Shown: positions 1-10,079, counted from the first letter of the stretch. The stretch is DNA of 64,000 nucleotides from an uncultured Oscillospiraceae bacterium (GCA_934667095.1 CAKULE010000004.1:62001-126000), one strand, 5' to 3'. Translations and numbers: made by a program. Notes: generated from the sequence alone by a model not told the origin.

Positions 1-35
1 CCTCCTTTGAGGATCAGGACTGAAATATTCCGAGA

Positions 36-89
36 GTGAGCGGCAGCGCTGTCTTCCAAGTGAGGATGGCCCAGCGCCGCTCGCTTTTT
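36..89 (+). terminator. Rho-independent terminator before priA
   Basis: A long hairpin pairs GTGAGCGGC...GCGCTG with CAGCGCCGCTCGC and is followed by a run of five T. It probably ends a gene lying before the window. The priA ribosome-binding site follows at about 100-105. Confidence 0.6.
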
Positions 90-110
90 GGGTAGTAGAG
101 GAGGGAGCAA

Positions 111-2585
111 ATGGCATATATTGCGAAAATTGCTGTGGCTGCGGCCACCTATGCCATTGACCGTCCCTACGACTATCTTGTTCCGCCGGAGCTGACCGGC
201 ACTTTGCGCCCGGGGATGCGGGCGGCCGTGCCCTTTGGGGCAGGCAACCGCACCAGCGACGGTATTGTGCTCTCTTGTCAGGAAGGGCAGCCGCCGGAGA
301 AGGTCAAGCTCAAATATGTGCTGGCTCAGCTGGACGAGGAACCCATGATGGATACAGCGGCCATCCAGCTGGCTCTCTGGATGCGGGACCGGTATTTCTG
401 CACCGTGTACGACGCTGCCCGGATCATGCTCCCTGCGGGCCTTTGGTTCGAATTGAAGGACTGCTGGCGCATGGCGGAGGGCGTAGACCGGGAGCAGCTC
501 TTTGCCGCCGCAGGAGAGAGCCGGAATGCCCGCCGTCTGGCGGAGCTGCTGCTGGCCAATGACGGCTGGGCAGAGCTGGGGCAGATCAGGCTGTCTTTCG
601 GCACAGCCGACCCGAATCCTGCGATCCGACAGCTGGCCGAGGCGGGAGTGGTTACCCGCGAGACCAGCGCCGCCCGGGGAATCGGGGACAAGACCGAGCA
701 GATCGCCTCTTTGGCTGTTGACCCAACGGAGGCCATGGCTCAGATCACTCCGAAACGCCGCCGGGCTCCGCTGCAATATGCGGCGGTAGAGGCTCTGTGC
801 GCCGTGGGCCGGGTATCCGCCAAAGAACTGTGCTATTTTACCGGTGCCTCTATGGCGACCCTGCGGGCGCTGGAGCGGGCAGGGCTGATCGCCCTCACAA
901 AGCAGGAGGTCTACCGCCGCCCGTCACTGCCGGCCGTCCCGGCTAAACCACCGGAGGTGGTACTCAACGAAGAACAGCAGGCGGCCTTTGACGAACTGGC
1001 TGCGCTGAGCGCTGGCGGCCCTGCAGCGGCGCTGCTCTACGGTGTCACCGGCAGTGGCAAGACCTTGGTTTATCTGAAGCTCATCCGCTACCTGCTGGGC
1101 ACCGGTCGGTCAGTCATCGTTCTGGTGCCGGAGATCGCGTTGACGCCCCAGTTGATGGAGCGGTTCCTGACCCATTTTGGAGAACAGGTGGCGCTGCTTC
1201 ACAGCGGTCTCTCCACCGGAGAGCGGTGTGACGAGTGGAAACGGGTCCGCCGGGGTGAGGCGCGATTGGTGGTGGGTACCCGCTCTGCCGTTTTTGCACC
1301 GGTGAGGCATTTAGGCGCCATCATTCTGGACGAGGAGCAGGAGCCATCCTATAAGTCGGAGCAGAACCCCCGCTATCATGCCAGAGACGTTGCGAAATAT
1401 AGGTGTATAAAGGAAAATGCCTTGCTGGTCATGGGCTCTGCCACGCCCTCTGTGGAGACCATGTATCATGCCAAGACCGGGGACCATCGCCTGATCTTCC
1501 TCCGCCAACGGTACAATGAGCAGGCCCTTCCTGCGGTCCATATTGTGGATATGAAGGAGGAGCTGCATGCAGGAAACGGCGGCTGCGTCAGCCGATTTCT
1601 GCTGGACGAGCTTCGTCAGACCGTTGACCGGGGCGAACAGGCCATCCTGTTTCTCAATCGCCGGGGCGCCAGCCGTTTGGTCACATGCGGCGAGTGTGGG
1701 CAGATCCCGGCCTGTCCCCGGTGTTCCGTCAATCTGACTTACCACTCTGCCAACCGGCGGCTGATGTGCCACTATTGCGGCCATTCGGAGTCTCTGCCGG
1801 AACGCTGCCCCGTCTGCGGCGGACTTCTGCGGTTTGTGGGCGCAGGGACACAGAAGGCGGAGGAGGAGCTGCGGGAGCTGCTGCCCGGCGTGGAAATACT
1901 GCGGATGGACACCGATGCGGTCAGCGCCACCAACAGCCACGAGGTGATTCTGGACCGTTTCCGCAAGCGAAAAGCCTCCATTCTTTTGGGGACTCAGATG
2001 GTGGCTAAGGGGCTGGATTTTGAAAATGTGACGCTGGTGGGTGTTCTGGCGGCAGATCAGATGCTCTATGCGCCGGACTACCGGGCGGGGGAGCGTGCAT
2101 TCTCTCTCTTGACCCAGGTGGTGGGCCGAGCAGGCCGGGGGAGCAAGTCTGGCCGGGCCGTGATCCAGACCTTTACACCGGATAACGACGTGATTCGCTG
2201 TGCCGCCCGGCAGGACTACGACGCCTACTATGAGCAGGAGATCCGCATGCGGCAGCTTCGTGACTGCCCGCCGTTTGACGACCTGCTGATGATCCACGCC
2301 TCCGGACTGGAGGAGACGGCGGTTCTGCGGGCCTGTATGCGCCTGCGTACCGCTTTTACAGAGGCTATGAATCAGCCGAAATACGCCGGGACCGCCTATC
2401 GGCTACTGGGGCCTGCGCCTGCTGCGGTGGCCAAGGTCAATGACCGTTACCGCTACCGGCTGATGATCACTACGAAGAATACCGCCGCGGTCCGTCAGCT
2501 GACGGCCCATCTGCTGCGGCGGGCCATGACCGATAAGGAGAATCGTTCCGTGTCGTTTTTTGCGGATTTTGACCCGATAGATTAA
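111..2585 (+). CDS. priA: Primosomal protein N' (replication restart helicase PriA)
   Basis: PriA recognises stalled replication forks and D-loops, unwinds DNA 3'-5' and reloads the replicative helicase. The 824-residue product has an N-terminal DNA-binding region, a helicase core with Walker A GVTGSGKT near residue 311 and a DEEQ box (usually DEEH), and a cysteine-rich zinc-binding insertion of four CxxC pairs starting near residue 526. It opens with ATG behind GGAGGGAG. It is followed 16 bp later by def, the usual Firmicute order priA-def-fmt-rsmB-rlmN-prpC-prkC-rsgA, so a single long housekeeping transcript is likely. Identification is firm. Confidence 0.97.
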   Translation: MAYIAKIAVAAATYAIDRPYDYLVPPELTGTLRPGMRAAVPFGAGNRTSDGIVLSCQEGQPPEKVKLKYVLAQLDEEPMMDTAAIQLALWMRDRYFCTVYDAARIMLPAGLWFELKDCWRMAEGVDREQLFAAAGESRNARRLAELLLANDGWAELGQIRLSFGTADPNPAIRQLAEAGVVTRETSAARGIGDKTEQIASLAVDPTEAMAQITPKRRRAPLQYAAVEALCAVGRVSAKELCYFTGASMATLRALERAGLIALTKQEVYRRPSLPAVPAKPPEVVLNEEQQAAFDELAALSAGGPAAALLYGVTGSGKTLVYLKLIRYLLGTGRSVIVLVPEIALTPQLMERFLTHFGEQVALLHSGLSTGERCDEWKRVRRGEARLVVGTRSAVFAPVRHLGAIILDEEQEPSYKSEQNPRYHARDVAKYRCIKENALLVMGSATPSVETMYHAKTGDHRLIFLRQRYNEQALPAVHIVDMKEELHAGNGGCVSRFLLDELRQTVDRGEQAILFLNRRGASRLVTCGECGQIPACPRCSVNLTYHSANRRLMCHYCGHSESLPERCPVCGGLLRFVGAGTQKAEEELRELLPGVEILRMDTDAVSATNSHEVILDRFRKRKASILLGTQMVAKGLDFENVTLVGVLAADQMLYAPDYRAGERAFSLLTQVVGRAGRGSKSGRAVIQTFTPDNDVIRCAARQDYDAYYEQEIRMRQLRDCPPFDDLLMIHASGLEETAVLRACMRLRTAFTEAMNQPKYAGTAYRLLGPAPAAVAKVNDRYRYRLMITTKNTAAVRQLTAHLLRRAMTDKENRSVSFFADFDPID

Positions 2586-2601
2586 ATAGGAGGAACTGAT
2601 T

Positions 2602-3096
2602 ATGGCACTGAGAAAGATCATTCTTCAGGGCGACCCGGTCCTGAATAAGGTGAGCCACCCTGTGACCCGTTTTGACGGCAAGCTCCATGACCTGATGGAC
2701 GACCTGAAGGAGACTCTGGCAGATTCCGGCGGGGTGGGTCTGGCCGCACCTCAGATCGGTATTCTGCGCAGGGCCGTGGTGGTGATGGACGCGGACGACA
2801 ACGTCATTGAGCTGGTGAATCCGGAGATCATCGCCCGCTCGGGCGAGCAGACCGGACTTGAAGGCTGCCTGTCCGTCCCCGGCAAGTACGGCGTGGTCAC
2901 CCGGCCCATGGAGGTCACCGTCCGGGCCCAGGACCGGGACGGCAACTTTTTTGAGGTCAGCGGGACGGAGCTCACTGCCCGCTGCTTCTGCCACGAGCTG
3001 GAGCATCTGGATGGGCACCTGTTCGTAGAGCATACCGACCGCCTGTACTCCACTGAAGAGCTGGATGCCATGGAGCAGGAGGAGACGACGGAATGA
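2602..3096 (+). CDS. def: Peptide deformylase
   Basis: This metalloenzyme removes the N-formyl group from the initiator methionine of new proteins. The 164-residue product shows the three family motifs: GVGLAAPQIG near 43, EGCLSVP near 87 (the Cys is a metal ligand) and HELEH near 132 (two His ligands and the catalytic Glu). The ATG follows AGGAGG. Its stop overlaps the fmt start by 4 nt (ATGA), so the deformylase and the formyltransferase, which act at opposite ends of the formyl-Met cycle, are translationally coupled. Confidence 0.96.
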   Translation: MALRKIILQGDPVLNKVSHPVTRFDGKLHDLMDDLKETLADSGGVGLAAPQIGILRRAVVVMDADDNVIELVNPEIIARSGEQTGLEGCLSVPGKYGVVTRPMEVTVRAQDRDGNFFEVSGTELTARCFCHELEHLDGHLFVEHTDRLYSTEELDAMEQEETTE

Positions 3097-4010
3097 GGAT
3101 CGTCTTCATGGGCACGCCGGATTTTGCCGTGCCGTCGTTGCGTGCGCTCCATGAAGCGGGCCACGATATCTGCGGTGTTTTCACCCAGCCAGACAAGCCC
3201 AGGAACCGCGGAATGAAGCTCCAAGCTTCGCCTGTAAAGGGATATGCCCTGTCACAGAACCTGCCGGTATTCCAGCCTGCCAAAATGCGGGATGGGGAGG
3301 CGCTGGCCGTTCTGAAGGAGCTGGCGCCGGAGCTTATCGTGGTTGCAGCCTATGGAAAGATCCTGCCTCCGGATATTTTAAGATTGCCGCCCAAGGGGTG
3401 CATCAACGTCCATTCGTCCCTGCTGCCCCGGTACCGGGGGGCGGCCCCCATCAACTGGGCTATTCTGAATGGCGAGGACAAAACCGGCGTCACCATCATG
3501 TATATGGCCGAGGGGCTGGATACCGGCGACATCATCCGGGCCGCGGCCACGCCCATTGACCTGAATGAGAACGCGCCTCAGCTCCACGATCGGCTGGCTG
3601 TCATGGGGGCGGAGCTGGTGACCGGTGTGGTCGCCGATCTGGAGCGGGGAGAGGTAACCCGCACGGTACAGGATGACAGCCTGTCCTGCTATGCGCCCAT
3701 GCTGTCCCGGGAGCTCTCTCCCGTGGACTGGAGCAGCTCCGCCCGGCATATCCACGATCAGGTTCGCGGCCTGTGGCCGTGGCCTGCCGCGACAGCGGAA
3801 GTCGACGGCGTGCGCTGCAAGCTCATCCGCACCGCCTTGACTGAGGAGAACACCGGTAAGGCCCCCGGCAGCTTTGTTCAGGCGGACAAGCGGGGGCTCA
3901 AGGTGGCCTGTGCCGGCGGAGAGGTGCTGGAAATTTGCGAGCTTCAGCCGGATGGTAAAAAGCCCATGGCTGCCACGGCCTTCCTAATGGGGCATCCCAT
4001 CCACATTTGA
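3093..4010 (+). CDS. fmt: Methionyl-tRNA formyltransferase
   Basis: Formylates initiator Met-tRNA using 10-formyl-THF. The 305-residue length is typical. The N-terminal formyltransferase domain holds the signature HSSLLPRYRGAAPINW near residue 107 and the GLDTGD segment; the C-terminal OB-like domain contacts the tRNA. It overlaps def by 4 nt and precedes rsmB by 23 bp. Nothing unusual. Confidence 0.96.
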   Translation: MRIVFMGTPDFAVPSLRALHEAGHDICGVFTQPDKPRNRGMKLQASPVKGYALSQNLPVFQPAKMRDGEALAVLKELAPELIVVAAYGKILPPDILRLPPKGCINVHSSLLPRYRGAAPINWAILNGEDKTGVTIMYMAEGLDTGDIIRAAATPIDLNENAPQLHDRLAVMGAELVTGVVADLERGEVTRTVQDDSLSCYAPMLSRELSPVDWSSSARHIHDQVRGLWPWPAATAEVDGVRCKLIRTALTEENTGKAPGSFVQADKRGLKVACAGGEVLEICELQPDGKKPMAATAFLMGHPIHI

Positions 4011-4033
4011 TTTGATGAAAGGGGCATCTGCTT

Positions 4034-5356
4034 GTGTCCACAGCGAGAGAAGCCGCCCTCCGCACCTTGGCTGCCTGCGAGAAGCAGGGGGCGTGGTCGG
4101 ACGGGTATCTGAAGCGCATCCTGCGGGAGAGTGGTCTTGACAGCCGCGACGCGGCTCTAGCCACCCGCCTGTGCTTCGGCGTTCTGCAAAACCGGCTGCT
4201 GTTGGACTGGCATCTGGCCCACTTTTGCACGACAAAGCTGGAAAAGCTGGACCTGAACGTCCTGTGCATCCTGCGCACGGCGGCCTATCAGCTGCTGTTT
4301 CTGGACAAGATTCCCCCCAGTGCTGCTGTGAACGAGGCGGTGTCTCTCACCAAAAAATACTGCCGCAATCCCCGGGCGGCAGGCATGGTCAATGCAGTGC
4401 TGCGGGCTATGCTCCGCAGTGGGCAGCTCCCGGAGCCGACTGGTTCAGATGAGCTGGAGCGGCTGCCCATCCAGTACAGCCACCCCCGCTGGCTGGTGGA
4501 GACCTTTGCGGACCGGCTGGGGCTTGCGGAGACCGAGGCTCTGCTGGCTGCGGACAACGCCCAGCCGCCGACCACGGCACAGGTGAATACCTTCCGTGCT
4601 TCTGCCGAAGAGGTTGCCTCTCTGCTGGAAACCGAGGGGGTTGAAGTGAAGCCTCATCCGTGGCTGAAGGACTGTCTGGAGCTTTCGGGTACTGGCGATC
4701 TGGAACGGTTGAGAGCCTATCAGGATGGGCTCTTCTACGTGCAGGACGCCGCGGCCCGGCTGGCAGTGACCGGATTGGAACTGGCCCCCGGCCTGCGGGT
4801 GCTGGACTGCTGCGCCGCACCCGGCGGCAAGTCTTTCGCTGCCGCCATCGACCTGAAAAACAGGGGAGAGGTGCATTCCTGCGACATCCATCCCCATAAG
4901 ATCAAGCTGCTGGAGGCGGGCCGGGACCGGCTGGGGCTGGACATCGTGTCCCCCATGCTCCAAAGCGCTGCCCTCCGCCGGGAGGACTGGGTGGAGCGGT
5001 TCGATGCTGTGCTCTGCGACGTTCCCTGCTCCGGCCTGGGCATCATCCGCAAGAAGCCGGACATACGCTATAAAGACCCAGCCCCATTGGCAGGACTGCC
5101 GAAGGTCCAGCGGGCCATTCTGGACAACTGCTGTGCCTATGTACGTCCCGGCGGCACGCTGCTCTACGCCACCTGCACGCTGCTACGCCGGGAGAACGAA
5201 GACGTGGTAGAGACGTTTTTGTCCAACCACCCGGAATTCAGCCTGACGCCGCTGGCTTTGCCCATTCCCGGCGGCGAGAACGGCATGATGACCTTCTGGC
5301 CCCACATCCATGGCACGGACGGCTTTTTTGCCGCCCGGCTGACGCGAAAGGAGTGA
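4034..5356 (+). CDS. rsmB: 16S rRNA (cytosine-967-C5)-methyltransferase
   Basis: Methylates C967 of 16S rRNA from S-adenosylmethionine. The 440-residue product has an N-terminal NusB-like RNA-binding domain (about 1-140) and a C-terminal Rossmann methyltransferase domain with the SAM motif LDCCAAPGGKS near 257, and the two cysteines of the mechanism in DVPCSGLG and ATCTLL. The start is GTG behind GAAAGGGG. rlmN follows after 6 bp. Confidence 0.95.
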   Translation: MSTAREAALRTLAACEKQGAWSDGYLKRILRESGLDSRDAALATRLCFGVLQNRLLLDWHLAHFCTTKLEKLDLNVLCILRTAAYQLLFLDKIPPSAAVNEAVSLTKKYCRNPRAAGMVNAVLRAMLRSGQLPEPTGSDELERLPIQYSHPRWLVETFADRLGLAETEALLAADNAQPPTTAQVNTFRASAEEVASLLETEGVEVKPHPWLKDCLELSGTGDLERLRAYQDGLFYVQDAAARLAVTGLELAPGLRVLDCCAAPGGKSFAAAIDLKNRGEVHSCDIHPHKIKLLEAGRDRLGLDIVSPMLQSAALRREDWVERFDAVLCDVPCSGLGIIRKKPDIRYKDPAPLAGLPKVQRAILDNCCAYVRPGGTLLYATCTLLRRENEDVVETFLSNHPEFSLTPLALPIPGGENGMMTFWPHIHGTDGFFAARLTRKE

Positions 5357-5362
5357 CCGCCG

Positions 5363-6403
5363 GTGATTGACCTGAAATCCATGACCATCGAGGAGATGGG
5401 CGCTTTTTTCAAGGAGCTGGGCCAGCCTGCATTCCGGGCAAAGCAGGTGTTCCAGTGGCTTCACCGGGGCGTGACTTCTTTCGATGAGATGAGCAATCTG
5501 CCTCTGTCGCTGCGTCAGACTCTGGCGGAGCGGTGCGTCATCACCGTGCCTGCGGTGGAACGCAAGCAGGTGTCTGCCATAGACGGTACCATCAAATATC
5601 TCTGGCGGCTGGGGGATGGGAATTGCATCGAGACCGTTTTGATGCGTTACGAACACGGGAATACTGTGTGTGTGTCCTGCCAGGTGGGGTGCAACATGGG
5701 CTGTGTGTTCTGCGCCTCCACGCTGGGCGGTAAAGTGCGCGACCTTGCCCCCTCCGAAATTCTGGATCAGGTGATTTTTACCCAGAAGGACAGTGGACAG
5801 GAGATCTCCAACATTGTGATGATGGGCATTGGCGAGCCTATGGACAACTTTGACAATGTGATCCGCTTCCTGACCCTTGTGAACCAACCGGATGGACTGA
5901 ACATTGGTATGCGGCATATCTCCGTATCCACCTGCGGGCTCGTCAAGAAAATTGACAAACTGGCCGAGCTTGGGTTACAATTGACCCTTAGCGTATCTCT
6001 GCATGCCCCGGATGACGAGACCCGCTCCCGGCTCATGCCAGTGAACCGGAGCGTTGGGGTGTCGGCGCTGATGGATACCTGCCGCCGGTATTTTGATACC
6101 ACCGGCCGGCGTATCTCCTACGAGTACGCTGTGATCGACGGAGTGAATGACAGCGATGAGAAGGCTGATCTGCTGGCCTTGCTGCTGAGGGGCCAGCCGG
6201 CCCACGTAAATCTCATCCCCCTGAACAACGTGGAGGAGTCTCCGCTGAAGCCCAGCCGCCGGGTACGGCAGTTCCAGCAGCGGCTGGAGTCCCATGGCGT
6301 CACTGCCACAGTGCGCCGTAAGCTGGGCGGGGATATCGATGCCTCCTGTGGTCAGCTCCGCAGGAAGCAGATGAAGGAATCCGGAAAGGAGGACGCACAG
6401 TGA
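5363..6403 (+). CDS. rlmN: Dual-specificity RNA methyltransferase RlmN (radical SAM)
   Basis: Installs 2-methyladenosine at A2503 of 23S rRNA and A37 of some tRNAs. The 346-residue product has the radical-SAM cluster motif CNMGCVFC (CxxxCxxC) near residue 110, the GIGEPMDN segment, and the late catalytic Cys region near DIDASCGQL. GTG start. Its last codons overlap the following phosphatase gene by 4 nt, linking translation to the signalling pair downstream, as in many Firmicutes. Confidence 0.96.
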   Translation: MIDLKSMTIEEMGAFFKELGQPAFRAKQVFQWLHRGVTSFDEMSNLPLSLRQTLAERCVITVPAVERKQVSAIDGTIKYLWRLGDGNCIETVLMRYEHGNTVCVSCQVGCNMGCVFCASTLGGKVRDLAPSEILDQVIFTQKDSGQEISNIVMMGIGEPMDNFDNVIRFLTLVNQPDGLNIGMRHISVSTCGLVKKIDKLAELGLQLTLSVSLHAPDDETRSRLMPVNRSVGVSALMDTCRRYFDTTGRRISYEYAVIDGVNDSDEKADLLALLLRGQPAHVNLIPLNNVEESPLKPSRRVRQFQQRLESHGVTATVRRKLGGDIDASCGQLRRKQMKESGKEDAQ

Positions 6404-7140
6404 AGCTCTTTGGATTGACCGACATCGGTCTTGTGCGCAGGGACAATCAGGACAGCTATGCAATCCGCGTGCTGGATGACGAGTTGGCCATTGCCGTGGT
6501 GTGCGACGGCATGGGCGGCGCGCTGGCGGGCAACGTGGCCAGTGCCGTGGCAGTGGAGGCTTTTGCCGCTGCGCTGGAGGACGCCTGCCGCGAGGGCATC
6601 CCACCCGACCGGGAGCGCAAGCAGGAGCTGCTGCGCTCTGCCTGCCGGACGGCCAATGCACAGGTATTCAAGCTGTCCGCCCACAATCCGGAGTACCGGG
6701 GCATGGGTACCACGCTGGTGGCAGCCCTGATCCTTTCCCATGAGGTGTACATCGTCAACGTGGGCGACAGCCGTTGCTACTTACTGCGGGGCGGCGAGCT
6801 GAAGCAACTCACGCTGGACCACTCGGTGGTCCAGACCCTTGTGAACAACGGCTCTATCACCCCAGAGCAGGCCCGGACTCATCCGAGGAAGAATCTCATT
6901 ACCCGGGCCGTGGGGATCGAGGACAAGGTCGAGAGCGACCCGTACCACTTCGACCGGCAGGAGGGCGACGTGATCCTGCTGTGCAGCGATGGCCTGAGCA
7001 ACGTAGTGGATGGAACCAGCCTGGCCGAGCTGCTTACCTGCCACCCGGATCCGGAGGAGTGCTGCCGCGCACTGCTGGCCCGGGCCGTAGAGCAGGGCGC
7101 TCCCGACAATGTGACGGCCGTTGTGGCCCAGTTATCCTGA
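6400..7140 (+). CDS. prpC: PP2C-type Ser/Thr protein phosphatase (PrpC/Stp)
   Basis: A metal-dependent phosphatase that reverses phosphorylation by the adjacent PASTA kinase. The 246-residue catalytic domain shows the PP2C metal-binding motifs: RRDNQDSY near 12, VCDGMGG near 37, GDSRCYLL near 125, CSDGLSN near 200 and the final DNVT Asp. GTG start overlapping rlmN. The kinase starts 14 bp after the stop, with its Shine-Dalgarno AGGAGG at the junction, so the pair is co-expressed. Confidence 0.95.
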   Translation: MKLFGLTDIGLVRRDNQDSYAIRVLDDELAIAVVCDGMGGALAGNVASAVAVEAFAAALEDACREGIPPDRERKQELLRSACRTANAQVFKLSAHNPEYRGMGTTLVAALILSHEVYIVNVGDSRCYLLRGGELKQLTLDHSVVQTLVNNGSITPEQARTHPRKNLITRAVGIEDKVESDPYHFDRQEGDVILLCSDGLSNVVDGTSLAELLTCHPDPEECCRALLARAVEQGAPDNVTAVVAQLS

Positions 7141-7154
7141 GGAGGACATTTACC

Positions 7155-9206
7155 ATGGATCAGTACATAGGTAAAATGCTTGACGACCGCTACGAGATCT
7201 TGGAGCGGATCGGGACCGGCGGTATGGCTGTGGTGTATAAAGCCCGCTGCCACCGGCTCAACCGGCTGGTAGCCATCAAGATCCTGAAGCCGGAGTTGGC
7301 CAGTGACGCCGACCTGCTGCGCCGATTCCACGATGAGTCTCAGGCCGTAGCCATGCTGTCCCACACCAATATTGTGTCCATCTATGATGTGTGCCACTCT
7401 GACGGGCTGGACTATATCGTTATGGAGCTCATTGATGGCATGACTCTGAAGCAGTATATGCAGAAGCGCGGCACCCCCCTGAACTGGCGGGAGGCGCTGC
7501 ACTTTATCACCCAGATCGTCCGGGCGCTGGGCCATGCTCACAGCCGCGGCATCATCCACCGGGACATCAAGCCCCACAATATCATGGTCCTGCGGGATGG
7601 CAGCGTAAAAGTGGCCGACTTTGGCATTGCCCGGCTGGCCTCATCCAACCAGTCTACCCTGACGCAGGAGGCGCTGGGCTCCGTCCACTATATCTCCCCA
7701 GAGCAGGCCAAGGGCAGCCGGATCGACGGCCGCTCCGATCTCTATTCCGCCGGCGTGGTGCTCTACGAGATGCTCACTGGCCGCCTGCCCTTTGAGGGGG
7801 ACACCCCGGTGAATGTGGCCATCCAGCACATCAATTCCATCCCCATCCCGCCTCGGGAGCTCAATCCCGATATTCCCCCTGCACTGGAGGCCATTACCAT
7901 GAAGGCCATGGCTCCCAATCCGGACCAGCGGTATTCTTCTGCAGACGAAATGCTGGAGGATCTGAAAAAGTTCCGAAAGAACCCCGGGGTGGAGCTGACT
8001 GCTCCCGCCGCGGCGGAGGAAGATGTCGAGGAACCTACCATGGTGCTTCCGGTGATGAAGCCTGCAGAGCTGCGCGAAAGCGCACCGGCAGCCCGAGAGG
8101 ATGTCCGACGCAGCCGGCCTGACCGCCGTCCGGAATCCCGCCGTCCCGTGAACGAGGACGATGAGGAGGACGACGCGCCCCGCCGCCGGCGCGGGATTCC
8201 GCCCATGGTCATTTCCGTGGTGGTGATCCTGCTTTTGGTGGCAGGTATCGGCTATTTCCTGTACAGCTTCTTCTTCAAAGGCATTCTTGCTAAGCCGGAG
8301 GAGTACACTGTTCCCGACCTGCGCGGCTACACCGTGGAAGAACTGGAGAAGAACCCGTCCCTGCTGGGCGGCTTCCAGCTGGAGGTGGGACCTACGGTGT
8401 ACAGCTCCGAGTACCCTGAGGATCAGGTCTGCCGCCAGATTCCGGAACCCAACACCACCGTAAAGACCAAGGAGACCACTATCACCGTCACCATCAGCGG
8501 CGGCGAGGACAAGGACTATATGATCTCTGTGGACGGCTGGGATGCCCGCAAGGCACTGACAACGCTTCAGGATGAGATGGGCCTGATCGTCCATCAGGAA
8601 TACGAGTTCTCTCCCACCATTACCAAGGGGTACGTGATCTCCTGCACACTGCTGGAGGGCACGCTTATCCATAAGGGCGATGAGGTCACCATCGTCATCA
8701 GCAAAGGACCGGAGACCATTCCCGTGTCGGTCACCAGCTTCATCGGCGTTGACATCGAACAGGTGAAGGAGCAGGTGGAGAGCCTCGGCCTGAAATTCGG
8801 CCAGGTCATTTCCTACGAGTTCAGCGAGGAATACGCAGAGGGCCGGGTGATCTGGCAGAGCATCGAACCCTATACGACGGTGGACGAAGGCTCCGTTATT
8901 AACTTCAAGGTGAGCAAGGGCCCGGAGCCAGTGGTCACACCGGAGCCCACGCCTTCCCCGGTCCCCAGCCCCGACATCAGCGATCCGCCCGAGGTACTCC
9001 CCACCACCCGGTCCGTGCAGGTGGATCTAAGCGGCTATGAGGGCAATGTGGCTGTGCGCATCGTAGTGGACTCCGTCACCCTGTTTGACGGCACCGTGGA
9101 TGCCTCCGTGGGCTCCTTCAGCCGGGACGTTACCGGTACCGGCTCCCAGCTGGTGAGCATTTATATCAACGGCGCGCTGGTCAGCAGCTACGAGCTGCAG
9201 TTCTGA
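7155..9206 (+). CDS. prkC: PASTA-domain Ser/Thr protein kinase (PrkC/Stk1 type)
   Basis: A membrane kinase that senses peptidoglycan fragments and regulates cell wall, translation and spore germination in Firmicutes. The 683-residue product has a cytoplasmic kinase domain (about 1-270: GTGGMAVVYKA loop, VAIKIL Lys, HRDIKPHN catalytic loop, DFGIA), an Arg/Asp/Glu-rich juxtamembrane stretch, one membrane helix near 350-370, three PASTA-like repeats (about 382-590), a Pro-rich linker and a C-terminal beta domain. I place the start at the ATG preceded by GAGGAGGACATTTACC; the open frame upstream lies inside the phosphatase gene and has no signal of its own. Confidence 0.95.
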   Translation: MDQYIGKMLDDRYEILERIGTGGMAVVYKARCHRLNRLVAIKILKPELASDADLLRRFHDESQAVAMLSHTNIVSIYDVCHSDGLDYIVMELIDGMTLKQYMQKRGTPLNWREALHFITQIVRALGHAHSRGIIHRDIKPHNIMVLRDGSVKVADFGIARLASSNQSTLTQEALGSVHYISPEQAKGSRIDGRSDLYSAGVVLYEMLTGRLPFEGDTPVNVAIQHINSIPIPPRELNPDIPPALEAITMKAMAPNPDQRYSSADEMLEDLKKFRKNPGVELTAPAAAEEDVEEPTMVLPVMKPAELRESAPAAREDVRRSRPDRRPESRRPVNEDDEEDDAPRRRRGIPPMVISVVVILLLVAGIGYFLYSFFFKGILAKPEEYTVPDLRGYTVEELEKNPSLLGGFQLEVGPTVYSSEYPEDQVCRQIPEPNTTVKTKETTITVTISGGEDKDYMISVDGWDARKALTTLQDEMGLIVHQEYEFSPTITKGYVISCTLLEGTLIHKGDEVTIVISKGPETIPVSVTSFIGVDIEQVKEQVESLGLKFGQVISYEFSEEYAEGRVIWQSIEPYTTVDEGSVINFKVSKGPEPVVTPEPTPSPVPSPDISDPPEVLPTTRSVQVDLSGYEGNVAVRIVVDSVTLFDGTVDASVGSFSRDVTGTGSQLVSIYINGALVSSYELQF

Positions 9207-9209
9207 GCC

Positions 9210-10079
9210 ATGACCGGGACTATTCTGAAATCCCTCAGCGGCTTCTATTATGTGGACATCGGGGCGGGGGAGCCCGTTACCTGCCGGGGCCGGGGGCGGC
9301 TGCGCCACCAGCGGGTCACGCCGTTGGTGGGCGACCGGGTGGAGATTACCCTCCTGCCGGACGGTACTGGCGCGGTGGATGAGATCCTGCCCCGGAAAAA
9401 TGAGTTCAGCCGCCCCATGGTAGCCAATATCGACCAGATGATCCTCATTGCCTCCGGGGCTGTCCCGGTGACCGATCCCTTTCTGCTGGACCGGATGATC
9501 ACCATTGCAGAGGCCAAGGGCTGCGAGCCCATCGTCTGCTTCAATAAGTGCGACCTCGCTCCCGCCGATGAGTTGGCGGCAGTGTACCGCAAAGCCGGAT
9601 TCCGTGTGTTTCAGGTGAGTGCTGAAACGGGAGAAGGCATCGAAAACCTTGGTAGCGAGCTAACTGACAAGGTGTCTGCCTTCACAGGGAATTCCGGCGT
9701 GGGCAAGTCCAGTATTCTCAATGCACTGGCCCCGGAGTTTGCCCTTCAGGTGGGAGAGGTCAGCCAGCGACTGGGCCGTGGCCGGCACACCACCCGCCAT
9801 GTGGAGCTCTTCCGCCTCCGTGGCGGGTTAGCGGCGGATACCCCGGGCTTTTCCGCTTTTGACGTGGACCGCATGGAGCAGATTCCCAAGGAGGAACTGG
9901 CCTCTGCCTTCCGGGAGTTTGCTCCCTATATGGACCAGTGCCGATTTATTGGCTGCGCCCACGGTAAGGAAAAGGGCTGCGCAGTCCGGGCGGCGGTGGA
10001 GGCGGGGCAAATCGCCCGTAGCCGTTACGACAGCTATCTGCGCCTCTACCAACAGGCGAAGGAGCAGGAGCCGTGGTAA
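9210..10079 (+). CDS. rsgA: Ribosome small-subunit-dependent GTPase RsgA
   Basis: A circularly permuted GTPase that checks maturation of the 30S subunit. The 289-residue product has an N-terminal OB-fold, then the G motifs in permuted order (NKCD near 111, GNSGVGKSS near 163, DTPG near 211) and a C-terminal zinc-binding segment with Cys and His in CRFIGCAHGKEKGC. It starts 3 bp after the kinase stop. PrpC-PrkC-RsgA followed by spoVM mirrors the Bacillus subtilis locus, where rpe, thiN and rpmB lie in between. Confidence 0.95.
   Translation: MTGTILKSLSGFYYVDIGAGEPVTCRGRGRLRHQRVTPLVGDRVEITLLPDGTGAVDEILPRKNEFSRPMVANIDQMILIASGAVPVTDPFLLDRMITIAEAKGCEPIVCFNKCDLAPADELAAVYRKAGFRVFQVSAETGEGIENLGSELTDKVSAFTGNSGVGKSSILNALAPEFALQVGEVSQRLGRGRHTTRHVELFRLRGGLAADTPGFSAFDVDRMEQIPKEELASAFREFAPYMDQCRFIGCAHGKEKGCAVRAAVEAGQIARSRYDSYLRLYQQAKEQEPW

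Noticed and set aside
1311..2297. 328-codon frame opposite priA
   Set aside because: It lies wholly antisense to a firmly identified gene, has no ribosome-binding site or domain, and long antisense frames are expected in GC-rich coding DNA.
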